Assembly (NCBI GenBank): GCA_016278325.1
Contig: JADQCB010000005.1
Coordinates: 121,993 to 185,992, forward strand
Length of the DNA: 64,000 nucleotides
Reading direction: 5' to 3'
Source of the DNA: Actibacterium sp.
Lineage (GTDB): Bacteria; Pseudomonadota; Alphaproteobacteria; Rhodobacterales; Rhodobacteraceae
The position numbers and the translations under genes are program-made. The notes below the pieces were generated by a model. The model was not told where the DNA came from. It worked only from the letters and a program-made list of their open reading frames with translations, and made no database searches. This document shows, in pieces, positions 18,710 through 28,104 of the stretch. Numbering within the stretch: the stretch's first letter is position 1; each line of letters opens with the position of its first letter.

Positions 18710-20236
18710 ATGCAAGCGATCTTTGACGACGGCGCCCCGCCGCCCTGCCCCTCACCGTTCAACCTGGCGGCCCATGTTCTGGCGCCGGCGGCCGATATCC
18801 CCGACAAGATCGCCCTGGCCGTGGTGACCCCGGCCGGCGCCGAACGCTGGAATTACGCGCGGCTGGAGCGCGCCGTGCGCGGTGTCGCGGGCGGGTTGAC
18901 GGCGATGGGCCTGCCTTCCGGCGCGCCGGTGCTGCTGCGCCTGGGCAATACCGTCGACTTCCCCATCGCCTTTTTGGGCGCGATCGCGGCGGGGCTGATG
19001 CCGGTCCCCACCTCGGCGCAGCTGACGGCGGAAGAGATCGGCCGGCTGGCCGCCGAAATAGACCCGGCGCTGATCATTGCCGGACCCTGCATTGCCCTGC
19101 CGGCGGGACCGATCCCGGTGATCGACGGCGCCGCGCTGGAAGCGCTGTTCGATCATCCCCCCGGCAGCTATGCCATGGGCGATCCGGATCGCCCGGCCTA
19201 CGTGATCTACACCTCGGGCACGGGCGGACGCCCGCGCGGCGTGCTGCACGCGCATCGGGCGGTCTGGGCGCGCCGGATGATGTGGGATGGCTGGTACGGG
19301 CTGACCCGCGACGATCGTCTTCTGCATGCCGGGGCGTTCAACTGGACCTATACCCTGGGCACAGGGCTGCTGGACCCCTGGGCGCTCGGCGCCACGGCGT
19401 TGATCCCCGGCGCCGGCGTCACCCCCGACGCCCTGCCATTGCTGCTCCGGCGGCATGATGCCACGATCTTCGCCGCCGCGCCCGGCGTCTTTCGACAGAT
19501 GCTGCGTGCCCGGCCGCTGCCGGCAATGCCCAGGCTGCGCCACGGTCTGTCCGCTGGCGAGAAACTGCCCGAGGTGACGCGCGCGGCCTGGATCGCGGCG
19601 ACCGGCACCCCGATCTACGAGGCGCTCGGAATGTCCGAATGTTCGACCTTCGTCTCGGGCGCGCCCGCGCGTCCCGCGCCGCCGCCGGCCTCGGGCTATC
19701 CGCAACAGGGAAGGCGCCTTGCGGTTCTGGGCGACGATCTGGCCCCGGTGGACCGCGGCGCCCCCGGCCAGCTGGCCGTATCGCGCCGCGACCCGGGGCT
19801 GATGCTGGGCTACTGGAAGGCGCCCGAGGAGACGGCGGCGCGGTTCGCGGGCGAATGGTTCCTGACCGGCGACATGGTCGAGATGGCCGCGGACGGTGCC
19901 GTGCGTTATCTGGGCCGTGTCGATGACATGATGAATGCCGGCGGTTTCCGCGTCTCGCCGGTCGAGGTCGAGGCCGCCCTGACCGACCATCCCGCGATCA
20001 ACGAGGTCGCGGCGACCGAATTGCAGGTCAAGGCCGATGCCACGGTGATCGCCGCGTTCTATACCGGCACGCCGACCGATGAGGCCATGTTGCGGGATTT
20101 TGCCGCCGAACGCCTGGCACGGTACAAGCAGCCGCGCCTGTTCGTTCATGTGGATACGCTGCCGCGGGGGGGCAACGGCAAGCTGAACCGCAAGGCCTTG
20201 CGGCAGGAATGGGAGAGCCGCCATGATCAAACTTGA
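18710..20236 (+). CDS. AMP-forming acyl-CoA synthetase (benzoate-CoA-ligase-like)
   Basis: The 508-residue ANL-superfamily enzyme has the A3 phosphate loop YTSGTGGRPRGV (about 165-176), YEALGMSEC (A5), FLTGDMVEMAADG (A7), YLGRVDDMMNAGGFRVSP (A8) and PRGGNGKLNRKALR (A10, catalytic Lys). These enzymes activate a carboxylic acid as acyl-AMP then acyl-CoA. The length and motif spacing resemble benzoate/acyl-CoA ligases, but the substrate cannot be read from sequence. Its last 14 nt overlap the DsbA-like gene, so the two are probably co-translated. Confidence 0.88.
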   Translation: MQAIFDDGAPPPCPSPFNLAAHVLAPAADIPDKIALAVVTPAGAERWNYARLERAVRGVAGGLTAMGLPSGAPVLLRLGNTVDFPIAFLGAIAAGLMPVPTSAQLTAEEIGRLAAEIDPALIIAGPCIALPAGPIPVIDGAALEALFDHPPGSYAMGDPDRPAYVIYTSGTGGRPRGVLHAHRAVWARRMMWDGWYGLTRDDRLLHAGAFNWTYTLGTGLLDPWALGATALIPGAGVTPDALPLLLRRHDATIFAAAPGVFRQMLRARPLPAMPRLRHGLSAGEKLPEVTRAAWIAATGTPIYEALGMSECSTFVSGAPARPAPPPASGYPQQGRRLAVLGDDLAPVDRGAPGQLAVSRRDPGLMLGYWKAPEETAARFAGEWFLTGDMVEMAADGAVRYLGRVDDMMNAGGFRVSPVEVEAALTDHPAINEVAATELQVKADATVIAAFYTGTPTDEAMLRDFAAERLARYKQPRLFVHVDTLPRGGNGKLNRKALRQEWESRHDQT

Positions 20237-20870
20237 TATCCTGTCCGATCCGATCTGCCCATGGTGCTATATCGGCAAGGCGCGGCTGGATCAGGCGCTG
20301 GCCCGCCATCCCGATCACCCCTTCACCATCGAATGGCACCCGTTCCAGCTCAACCCCGACATGCCGGCCGGCGGCATGGACCGGCGCGATTATCTGGAGA
20401 CGAAATTCGGCGGCAAGACGCAGGCCGCGAAGGTCTATGCCACGATTGCCGAGGCAGCCGAGGCCGCCGGGCTGACAATCGATTTCGGCGCCATCGCGCG
20501 CACCCCGAACACGCTGAATGCGCATCGGCTGATCCACTGGGCCGGGATCGAGGGGCGGCAGACACCGGTCGTGTCCTTCCTGTTCGACGCCTATTTCCAG
20601 GAAGGCCGGGATATCGGCGATAAAGAGGTGTTGGTGCAAGTGGCCGAACGGGCCGAGATGGACCCCGTAGCCACAAGACGCCTGCTGGAAAGCGCGGCCG
20701 ATGCCCAGCTGATCCGCGACCGAGACAGCCACGCCCGTGCGCGCGGCGTCACCGGTGTGCCGACCTTCATCATCGCCAATCAGCATGTCGTGGTGGGCGC
20801 CCAGCCGCCCGAGCTTTGGGACAGCGTGATCGCCGAGTTGCAGGAGAAACTGCAAGACGGGGCGCAATGA
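20223..20870 (+). CDS. DsbA-family (FrnE-like) thiol oxidoreductase
   Basis: The 215-residue protein has the DPICPWCYIGKARLDQAL motif with a CPWC active site (about residues 11-14), an inserted helical domain and a cis-proline loop GVPTFII near 180. No signal peptide is present, so it should act in the cytoplasm, as FrnE-type or 2-hydroxychromene-2-carboxylate isomerase-like proteins do. Its start lies inside the end of the acyl-CoA synthetase gene. Some members are polyketide or aromatic pathway enzymes, which would fit the neighbour, but this is speculative. Confidence 0.9.
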   Translation: MIKLDILSDPICPWCYIGKARLDQALARHPDHPFTIEWHPFQLNPDMPAGGMDRRDYLETKFGGKTQAAKVYATIAEAAEAAGLTIDFGAIARTPNTLNAHRLIHWAGIEGRQTPVVSFLFDAYFQEGRDIGDKEVLVQVAERAEMDPVATRRLLESAADAQLIRDRDSHARARGVTGVPTFIIANQHVVVGAQPPELWDSVIAELQEKLQDGAQ

Positions 20871-20985
20871 CCGGCCTTGCCCGCGCCGCATTGCAGCGCC
20901 GCGCAGCCTGCCCTGCGCGAATGCACTGGTCACTGGCGGCGTTTCGGCCCAGAACCGGCGCCATGTCACCCCGTCCGAACAAATC

Positions 20986-22191
20986 ATGATCGCCCCGACC
21001 AGACAGCCCGGCCAGGCCGAATTCGTCGCCATGACCGCGATGATGTTCGCCACCATCGCCTTTTCCATCGACGCGATGCTGCCTGCCCTGCCGGCCATCG
21101 CGCAGGATCTGACGCCCGAGGCGGTGAACCGCGCGCCGCTGATCATCACCAGCTTCATGCTGGGCATGGGGCTGGGCACGCTGATCGCCGGGCCGATGTC
21201 CGATTCCTTCGGACGGCGCCGGATGATCCTGCTGGGCGGCGCGTTCTATATCGCCGGCGCGGTGCTGGCCGGGCTGTCGCAATCGCTGGAACTGGTGCTG
21301 GCCGCCCGAGTGCTGCAAGGGCTGGGCGCGGCCGGGCCGCGGGTGGTCTCGCTGGCGGTGGTGCGCGATCTTTATTCCGGGCGGGACATGGCCCGGATGA
21401 TTTCACTGGTGATGATGATCTTCACGCTGCTGCCGGCGATTGCACCGTCGCTGGGGGCGGCGATCATGGCGTTTACCGGCTGGCGCGGCATTTTCGGGGC
21501 CTTCGTGATGTTCTCGCTCGTCTCGATCGGCTGGTTCACCCTGCGCCAGCCCGAGACATTGCGCCCCGAAAACCGCCGCGCGCTGGAGCCCGGGCTGCTG
21601 TGGCAAGCGGCGCGCGAGGTGTTCACGCATCGCCGCGTGGTAATCGCCATCGTCGTGCAGACGCTGATCTTCTCGACCCTTTTCATGGTTCTGTCCTCGA
21701 CCCAGCAGATCTTCGACCAGTATTTCGGAAAGGGCGACAGTTTCCCGATCTGGTTCGGGCTGATCGCGGTGCTGGCCGGCACGGCAAGCGTGGCCAACGC
21801 GCGGCTGGTGGGCCGGCTTGGCATGCGGTTCCTCGTGCGGGTCACGCTGGGTGTGCAACTGATCATCTCGTCGGCGATGCTGGCCAGTTTCGGGCTGGGC
21901 CTGTTCCCGACCTGGGCCGCGTTCCCGGCCTATGTCGCCTGGTCGGTCACCCTGTTCGGGATGATGGGGCTGACCATCGGCAATCTGAACGCGCTGGCGA
22001 TGCAGCCGCTGGGTCATATCGCGGGGATGGCCGCCTCGGTGATCGGGGCGACATCGACGATCCTTGCGGTGATCCTCGCGGCGCCGGTCGGGCTGGCATT
22101 CGATGGCACCCCCGTGCCGCTGGCGATCGGCGCGGTGCTGGCGATCGGCAGCGCGCGCCTGCTGTTCGTCATGATGCCGGACGAGGATTGA
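20986..22191 (+). CDS. Bcr/CflA-type MFS drug-efflux transporter
   Basis: The 401-residue membrane protein has about 12 predicted helices. It carries the DHA1-type motif around SDSFGRRRMILLGGAFY (about 72-88) and the helix-1 segment FSIDAMLPALPAIAQDL that is typical of Bcr/CflA transporters. It would expel drugs or small metabolites by proton antiport. Its 3' end overlaps the convergent mfd gene by 23 nt, so no intergenic terminator is possible between them. Confidence 0.9.
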   Translation: MIAPTRQPGQAEFVAMTAMMFATIAFSIDAMLPALPAIAQDLTPEAVNRAPLIITSFMLGMGLGTLIAGPMSDSFGRRRMILLGGAFYIAGAVLAGLSQSLELVLAARVLQGLGAAGPRVVSLAVVRDLYSGRDMARMISLVMMIFTLLPAIAPSLGAAIMAFTGWRGIFGAFVMFSLVSIGWFTLRQPETLRPENRRALEPGLLWQAAREVFTHRRVVIAIVVQTLIFSTLFMVLSSTQQIFDQYFGKGDSFPIWFGLIAVLAGTASVANARLVGRLGMRFLVRVTLGVQLIISSAMLASFGLGLFPTWAAFPAYVAWSVTLFGMMGLTIGNLNALAMQPLGHIAGMAASVIGATSTILAVILAAPVGLAFDGTPVPLAIGAVLAIGSARLLFVMMPDED

Positions 22192-25100
22192 CCGGCGCGG
22201 CCTGTCCGGCCGTCTTTTCGCTGGCCTTCTTCCTTTCGTCGCGCAGCTTCTCGGCAAGATCGCGGGCGATGGCGAAGGCCCCCCTGATCTTGTCGCTGTC
22301 CTTGCGCCAGTCCCGGCGGATGACGATCTTGTTGTCCTTCACCCTGGCGGTTCCGCGCTGATCCTCCAGGAATTCCACCAGCCCCTTGGGCGAGGCGAAC
22401 TTGTTGTCGTGAAACTGGATGGTCGCGCCCTTGGGACCGCCATCGAGCTTGCCGATCCCGGCCCGCTTGCACATCGCCTTGATCCGCACGATCAGCAATA
22501 ACGTGTTCACCTCTTTCGGCAATTCACCGAACCGGTCGATCAACTCTGCGGCGAAACCTTCGAGTTCGACCTTGGTGGTCAATCCCGAAAGGCGCCGGTA
22601 AAGGCCCAGCCGCACGTCGAGATCGGGCACATAATCCTCCGGGATCAGGACCGGAACGCCAAGGTTGATCTGCGGCGCCCAGTGCTCGTCGGCCTCGGCC
22701 ACCCCCTCCATCACGCCGGTGCGGATCTTGGCGATCGCCTCTTCCAGCATGGATTGATACAATTCGAACCCGACCTCGCGCACATGGCCCGACTGTTCGT
22801 CGCCCACCAGGTTGCCGGCCCCGCGGATATCCAGATCCTGGCTGGCCAGCGTGAAGCCGGCGCCGAGCGAATCGAGGCTGGCCAGCACCCGCAGCCGCTT
22901 TTGCGCCGAGGGCGTCAGCGGGGCGCGGGGCTTGGTCGTCAGATAGGCATAGGCGCGCGTCTTGGAGCGGCCCACCCGCCCCCGGATCTGATAGAGCTGC
23001 GCCAGCCCGAACATGTCGGCGCGGTGGACGATCATCGTGTTGGCGGCAGGAATGTCCAGGCCCGACTCGACGATCGTCGTCGACAGCAGCACATCGTATT
23101 TTCCATCGTAAAAGGCGTTCATCCTGTCGTCCAGCGCGCCCGCCGCCATCTGGCCATGGGCCACGACGAAACTGACCTCGGGCACCTGATCGCGCAGGAA
23201 CGCCTCGATCTCGGGCAGGTCGCTCAGCCGCGGCACGACGAAAAAGGATTGCCCGCCGCGGTAATGCTCGCGCAGCAGCGCCTCGCGCACCGTCACCGCA
23301 TCGAATTCGCTGACATAGGTGCGGATCGACAGGCGGTCGACCGGCGGGGTTCCGATGATCGACAGGTCGCGCACCCCGGTCAGCGACATTTGCAGGGTCC
23401 GCGGAATCGGCGTGGCGGTCAGTGTCAGCACATGCACGTCCGAGCGCATCTGCTTGAGCCGCTCCTTGTGGGTCACGCCGAAATGCTGCTCTTCGTCGAC
23501 GATCAGAAGGCCCAGGTTGCGAAACCGGATGTTCCGGGCCAGCAGGGCATGGGTGCCGATGCAGATATCCACCGTGCCATCGGCCAGCCCGGCGCGGGTT
23601 TCGGCAGCCTCTTTCTGGCCCACGAAGCGCGACAATTGCCGCACCGTGACCGGAAAGCCGCGAAACCGCTCGCGGAAGCTTTGGGCATGCTGCCGCGCCA
23701 GCAGCGTTGTCGGCGCGATCAGGGCGACCTGCACGCCCGACAGCGCCGCCACCAGGGCCGCGCGCATTGCCACCTCGGTCTTGCCGAACCCGACATCGCC
23801 GCAAATCAAACGGTCCATCGGGCTGCCTGCGGCCATGTCGGTCAGCACGTCCTCGATCGCGCGGAGCTGATCCTCGGTTTCCTGATAGGGAAAGCGGGCG
23901 CTGAATTCTTCCCACAGGTGGTGGTTCGCCTCCAGGATCGGCGCGCGGCGCAGGGCCCGCTCGGCCGCCACCCGGATCAGCCGGTCGGCGATCTGGCGGA
24001 TACGTTCCTTCAGCCGCGCCTTTCGAGCCTGCCAGGCGCCGCCGCCCAGCTTGTCGAGCAGCCCCTCTTCGTGGCCGAAACGGCTGAGCAGCTCGACATT
24101 CTCGACCGGCAGGAACAGCCGGTCGCCGCCCGCGTATTCCAGCGCGATGCATTCATGCGGCGCGCCGGCCGCCGAAATCGTTTCCAACCCCGTATAGCGC
24201 CCCACCCCGTGATCCACATGCACCACCAGGTCGCCGGGGCTGAGCGATTGCGTCTCGGTCAGGAAGTTCTCGGCCCGGCGGCGTTTTCGCGGTGCGCGGA
24301 TCAGCCTGTCGCCCAGCACGTCCTGTTCCGAGATCACGCTCAGCTGCGGGCCGGTGAAGCCATGTTCCAGCGCCCAGACCACCAGATAGACGCCACGCCC
24401 GGGCGCCACGTCGCGGATATCCCCGGCCTTGACTCCGTCGGCCAGCCCCTCATCCTCCAGCAGGCCCTGAAGCCGCTCGCGCGCGCCGTCGGAATAGGAT
24501 GCGACCACCACCGGGCCGTCTTGACGCCGTTTCTGAATATGATCGCGCAACGCCTCGAAAAGGTTTACGTTTTCCTGCTGCCGTTCGGGCGCAAAATTGC
24601 GCCCGATGCGGCCGCCCGCGTCGATCACACCGGGGCCGGTGCCCTGCGGCAACGGGTTGAGCTGCAACACCCGGTGACCGGCGATCACCGTCTCCCAGGC
24701 GCTGTCGTCGAGATACAGCAGGCCCGGCGGACAAGGCTTGTAGACGGTATCGATCCGGTTCCTGGCGCCCATCGCCTCGCGCCGGGTTTCATACTGGTCG
24801 GCGATCCCCTCCCACCGCGACTGCCGGGCCGGGGTGATCTGGTCGTCAAGAAAGATCGAAGCGCCGGGCAGATAGTCGAACAACGTCTCCAGGCTTTCAT
24901 GGAAGAAGGGCAGCCAATGTTCGATCCCCTGGTGCTTGCGCCCCGCACTCACCGCTTCGTAAAGCGGGTCGTCGGTGCCCGCGGCACCGAACTCGATGCG
25001 ATAATTCTGCCGGAACCGGGTTATCGCGGCGTCGTCCAGGATCACCTCCGACACCGGGGCCAGGTCGATCTTGTCAAGCTTTTCGGTGGTCCGCTGGCTG

Positions 25101-25672
25101 GCCGGATCGAACCGCCGCGCGCCGTCCAGAACATCGCCGAAAAGATCCAGCCGCACCGGCCCGGATTGCCCCGGCGGGAAGATATCGATGATGCCGCCGC
25201 GGATCGCGTAATCGCCCGGCTCCATCACCGTCGGCGATTGGGCAAAGCCCATCCGCGCCAGGAAATCGCGCAGGCCGGTCTCGTCGATGCGCTGGCCGAC
25301 ACGGGCCGAAAACGCGGCGGCGCGCAGCAGGGCGCGGGCCGGGATCCTCTGGGTCGCGGCCGAAAGCGTGGTCAGCAGGATGAAAGGCCCCGGCACGCCA
25401 TGCGCCAGCGCCGCCAGCGTCGCCATGCGCGCCGCCGACACGTCCATATTGGGCGAAACGCGATCATAGGGCAGACAATCCCAGGCCGGAAATTCGAGCA
25501 CGACCGCATCGGGCGCGAAGAAGGCTAGCGCGGCGCGCATCTCGGCCAGCCGCTTGTCATCGCGCGCGACGTGGCAGACCGGCTGGCCGGCCTTGTCCAG
25601 CTCGCGCGCCAGGATCCGGGCGTCGAACCCTTCCGGCGCGCCGCCGACGGTGATGTGTTGGGTTTCGGACAT
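22169..25672 (-). CDS. mfd: Transcription-repair coupling factor
   Basis: The 1167-residue protein has an N-terminal UvrB-like domain with a degenerate ATP site, an RNA-polymerase-interacting domain (about 475-540, DLVVHVDHGVGRYTGLE), helicase motifs (GDVGFGKTEVAMRA, DEEQHFGVTHKERLK, TATPIPRTLQMSL, HGQM, TTIVESGLDIP, QIRGRVGRSK) and the C-terminal TRCF regulatory domain. Mfd removes stalled RNA polymerase at lesions and recruits UvrA. The frame is open upstream to 26176, but the ATG at 25672 gives the family start MSETQHITVGG. Confidence 0.97.
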   Translation of the reverse strand: MSETQHITVGGAPEGFDARILARELDKAGQPVCHVARDDKRLAEMRAALAFFAPDAVVLEFPAWDCLPYDRVSPNMDVSAARMATLAALAHGVPGPFILLTTLSAATQRIPARALLRAAAFSARVGQRIDETGLRDFLARMGFAQSPTVMEPGDYAIRGGIIDIFPPGQSGPVRLDLFGDVLDGARRFDPASQRTTEKLDKIDLAPVSEVILDDAAITRFRQNYRIEFGAAGTDDPLYEAVSAGRKHQGIEHWLPFFHESLETLFDYLPGASIFLDDQITPARQSRWEGIADQYETRREAMGARNRIDTVYKPCPPGLLYLDDSAWETVIAGHRVLQLNPLPQGTGPGVIDAGGRIGRNFAPERQQENVNLFEALRDHIQKRRQDGPVVVASYSDGARERLQGLLEDEGLADGVKAGDIRDVAPGRGVYLVVWALEHGFTGPQLSVISEQDVLGDRLIRAPRKRRRAENFLTETQSLSPGDLVVHVDHGVGRYTGLETISAAGAPHECIALEYAGGDRLFLPVENVELLSRFGHEEGLLDKLGGGAWQARKARLKERIRQIADRLIRVAAERALRRAPILEANHHLWEEFSARFPYQETEDQLRAIEDVLTDMAAGSPMDRLICGDVGFGKTEVAMRAALVAALSGVQVALIAPTTLLARQHAQSFRERFRGFPVTVRQLSRFVGQKEAAETRAGLADGTVDICIGTHALLARNIRFRNLGLLIVDEEQHFGVTHKERLKQMRSDVHVLTLTATPIPRTLQMSLTGVRDLSIIGTPPVDRLSIRTYVSEFDAVTVREALLREHYRGGQSFFVVPRLSDLPEIEAFLRDQVPEVSFVVAHGQMAAGALDDRMNAFYDGKYDVLLSTTIVESGLDIPAANTMIVHRADMFGLAQLYQIRGRVGRSKTRAYAYLTTKPRAPLTPSAQKRLRVLASLDSLGAGFTLASQDLDIRGAGNLVGDEQSGHVREVGFELYQSMLEEAIAKIRTGVMEGVAEADEHWAPQINLGVPVLIPEDYVPDLDVRLGLYRRLSGLTTKVELEGFAAELIDRFGELPKEVNTLLLIVRIKAMCKRAGIGKLDGGPKGATIQFHDNKFASPKGLVEFLEDQRGTARVKDNKIVIRRDWRKDSDKIRGAFAIARDLAEKLRDERKKASEKTAGQAAPVNPRPAS

Positions 25673-25704
25673 GAAGCTGTCAGTTAATGGTGTGACCTGC
25701 GCTG

Positions 25705-26232
25705 TCAACCACCCAGAACACCCAGCGAGAGGTTCTGGTACATGCCCCAGAACGACGTCACCAGGATCGACAGCATCCCGATCACCTGGGTGATGCGTCG
25801 ATGCGCGATCAGCCGCTTGCGAAGCGCCGCCCCGTGCAGCCCCCTGGCACGGATGACCTGCGCCGCGCGGATCGACAGCGCGCCGACGATGCTCATCGGC
25901 ATGGCGATCAGGAACAGCGCCTGTGCGAACTCGATCGCATAGACGAAGCCCAGCAGCGCCAGCATGGTCAACAGGAAGCACGCCAGCCCCAGCAGCCACA
26001 TCCCCGATGTGCGGGCGATCATCATGATCCGCGCGGTATAGATACGCACCAGATCGTGCATGTCGGCCTCGAACTGCCCGCCATGGCGCCCGGCCCGCTG
26101 AATCAGGTCGAACGGCACCCCCAGAACGCGGTGCGACGCCGCCGACCAGACCACGGCCAGCATGATCCAGTACCACAGATTCGAGAAGGACCGCATGTCG
26201 ATCACCTCGAAAACGGTCTTGTAGCTATCCAA
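25705..26232 (-). CDS. Membrane protein often annotated component of SufBCD complex
   Basis: The product is 175 residues from a TTG start at 26232, or 163 from the ATG at 26196 (MRSFSNLWYWIMLAVVW). It has about four hydrophobic segments (near 20-35, 72-95, 98-120, 145-165) separated by basic loops such as HGAALRKRLIAHRR. Relatives in Rhodobacteraceae sit between mfd and hemB and are labelled as a SufBCD-complex component, a name without experimental support that I know of. The TTG is chosen because relatives begin with a D-x-Y-x-TVFE-x-ID segment, which is present here before the ATG. Confidence 0.7.
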   Translation of the reverse strand: MDSYKTVFEVIDMRSFSNLWYWIMLAVVWSAASHRVLGVPFDLIQRAGRHGGQFEADMHDLVRIYTARIMMIARTSGMWLLGLACFLLTMLALLGFVYAIEFAQALFLIAMPMSIVGALSIRAAQVIRARGLHGAALRKRLIAHRRITQVIGMLSILVTSFWGMYQNLSLGVLGG

Positions 26233-26350
26233 TCCTGCCCCCGGTTTTCCCCCATGGCCGCTCGATCGGAGTCGCGGCGCGTCATTCCTACACTTGAGGA
26301 CCGGCCGAATCCATGCCACCCAGACAGAAAACCGCATCCAGGAGGCCGAA

Positions 26351-27352
26351 ATGCGCCCGACCGTTGCCCCGTTTCCCGCCGCGCGTCTGCGGCGCACCCG
26401 CAAATCCGCCGCGATCCGGGGCCTGGTGCGGGAAACCGCGCTGAGCGTCGAGGATCTGATCTGGCCGATCTTCGTGCGTGACGGCAACGACCTAGCCGAG
26501 CCGGTCGCCTCGATGCCCGGCGTCAACCGTCTGAGCATTGATCGCGCCGTGGCGGCGGCGCAGCAGGCGGCGGAGCTGGGGATTCCGGCGCTCTGCATCT
26601 TTCCCTATACCGACGCGTCGCTGAAGACCGCGACCTGCGAAGAGGCGTGGAACCCCGACAACCTGTCGAACCGGGCGATCCGCGCGATCAAGGCCGCAGT
26701 GCCCGGCATCGCGGTGATGACCGATATCGCGCTGGACCCCTATAACGCGAATGGCCATGACGGAATCGTGCGCGACGGCGAAATCGTCAATGACGAAACG
26801 GTCGAGGCGCTGGTGCGCATGGCCCTGGCCCAGGCAGAGGCCGGCGCCGACATCCTCGGCCCGTCGGACATGATGGACGGTCGCATCGGCGCGATGCGCG
26901 CCGCGCTGGAATCGGCCGGCCACACCAATGTCTGCATCCTGAGCTATGCCGCCAAATACGCCTCGGCCTTCTACGGACCGTTCCGCGATGCCGTGGGCGC
27001 CAGCGGCGTGCTGACCGGCGACAAGGCCACCTATCAGATGGATCCGGCCAATTCGGACGAGGCGCTGCGCCTGATCCAGCGCGACCTGAACGAAGGCGCG
27101 GACATGGTGATGATAAAGCCCGGCATGCCCTATCTCGACATATGCCGCCGGGTGAAGGACAATTTCGGCGTGCCCACCTATGCCTATCAGGTCTCGGGCG
27201 AATACGCGATGTTGCAGGCCGCCGCGCAAAACGGCTGGCTGGACGGTGAAAAGGTGATGCTGGAAAGCCTTCTGTCGTTCAAGCGCGCCGGCTGCGACGG
27301 GATACTGACCTATTTCGCCCCCGCCGTTGCGAAAATGCTGAAGGCTGGCTGA
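26351..27352 (+). CDS. hemB: Delta-aminolevulinic acid dehydratase (porphobilinogen synthase)
   Basis: The 333-residue enzyme condenses two 5-aminolevulinate molecules to porphobilinogen, an early step of haem/bacteriochlorophyll/cobalamin synthesis. The Schiff-base lysines are visible in SYAAKYASAFYGPFRDA (about 200) and VMIKPGMPYLD (about 253). The metal-site segment reads MTDIALDPYNANGHDG, which lacks the Zn-binding cysteine triad and so points to the Mg/K-dependent type. A strong GGAGG stands 5 nt before the ATG at 26351, ruling out the longer frame from 26294. Confidence 0.97.
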   Translation: MRPTVAPFPAARLRRTRKSAAIRGLVRETALSVEDLIWPIFVRDGNDLAEPVASMPGVNRLSIDRAVAAAQQAAELGIPALCIFPYTDASLKTATCEEAWNPDNLSNRAIRAIKAAVPGIAVMTDIALDPYNANGHDGIVRDGEIVNDETVEALVRMALAQAEAGADILGPSDMMDGRIGAMRAALESAGHTNVCILSYAAKYASAFYGPFRDAVGASGVLTGDKATYQMDPANSDEALRLIQRDLNEGADMVMIKPGMPYLDICRRVKDNFGVPTYAYQVSGEYAMLQAAAQNGWLDGEKVMLESLLSFKRAGCDGILTYFAPAVAKMLKAG

Positions 27353-27470
27353 ATCGCAGGTTTTCGCCGCTGCGGCACGAGAATTGATGACAGCGGGGCA
27401 AAATCAACCTAATCTTGCCGAAACGGCCACAAAAGGCCGTCAGGCAGAGGCAGAGATGAAGGTCAGAGAC

Positions 27471-28031
27471 ATGAGCACGCTATCGCGCCGATCCTTCCTG
27501 TTGGCCGCCGGCGCCGGCACCGCGTTCACCGCCGCCTGCGGCAATGGCGTGGGTAACAGCAACGCCGCAACGCTGGACGCGCGGGTGGACGCCACCCGGG
27601 ATTACCTGTTCTCGCAATATCCCGGCACCAGGGCCCTTGCCGACAAGGCACTGGGCGTTCTGTGGATGCCGCTGATCACCGAGGCCGGCTTCTTCGTCGG
27701 CGGTTCCTTCGGGCGGGGGGCGTTGCGCATCGACAACGTGACGGTCGACTATTACTCGGCGACGCAGGGCTCTTTCGGGTTTCAGATCGGCGCGCAGCAA
27801 TATGCCCACGCGCTGTTTTTCATGACCCCCGAGGCGCTGAGCGAGTTCCGGGGATCGGCCGGATGGTCCGCCGGCGCCGATCTGGAATACGCGGTGAACG
27901 ATCAGGCCGGCAATCTCAGCGCCAAGACATTGACCGCGATGGACCCGATCATCGCCATCGTTTTCGGCCAGGCCGGGCTGATCATCGGCGCCTCGCTGGA
28001 AGGCACGAAATACACAAGGATCATCCCATAG
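27471..28031 (+). CDS. SYLF (Ysc84-like) domain lipoprotein
   Basis: The 186-residue product begins with a short export signal ending in a lipobox-like TAAC (residues about 17-20; the RRSFLLAAGAG start also looks Tat-like). The rest is a SYLF/BPSL1445-like lipid-binding domain with a GSFGRGALRI loop, an FFMTPEALSEF segment and the ending GLIIGASLEGTKYTRI. Members bind membranes or actin in eukaryotes; the bacterial role is not settled. ATGs at 27384 and 27456 are alternatives; AAGG 9 nt upstream favours 27471. Confidence 0.8.
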   Translation: MSTLSRRSFLLAAGAGTAFTAACGNGVGNSNAATLDARVDATRDYLFSQYPGTRALADKALGVLWMPLITEAGFFVGGSFGRGALRIDNVTVDYYSATQGSFGFQIGAQQYAHALFFMTPEALSEFRGSAGWSAGADLEYAVNDQAGNLSAKTLTAMDPIIAIVFGQAGLIIGASLEGTKYTRIIP

Positions 28032-28104
28032 GCGCAGGCCTTCGATCGCCCTTTTCACGAGGGCTCGAAACCGGCTAGATCGGGGGCATGAAAGCGACCG
28101 CATC

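Noticed and set aside
22682..25528. A 948-codon open frame on the plus strand
   Set aside because: It is antisense to mfd. Its translation is Arg/His/Gln-rich, without motifs, as expected of a shadow frame.
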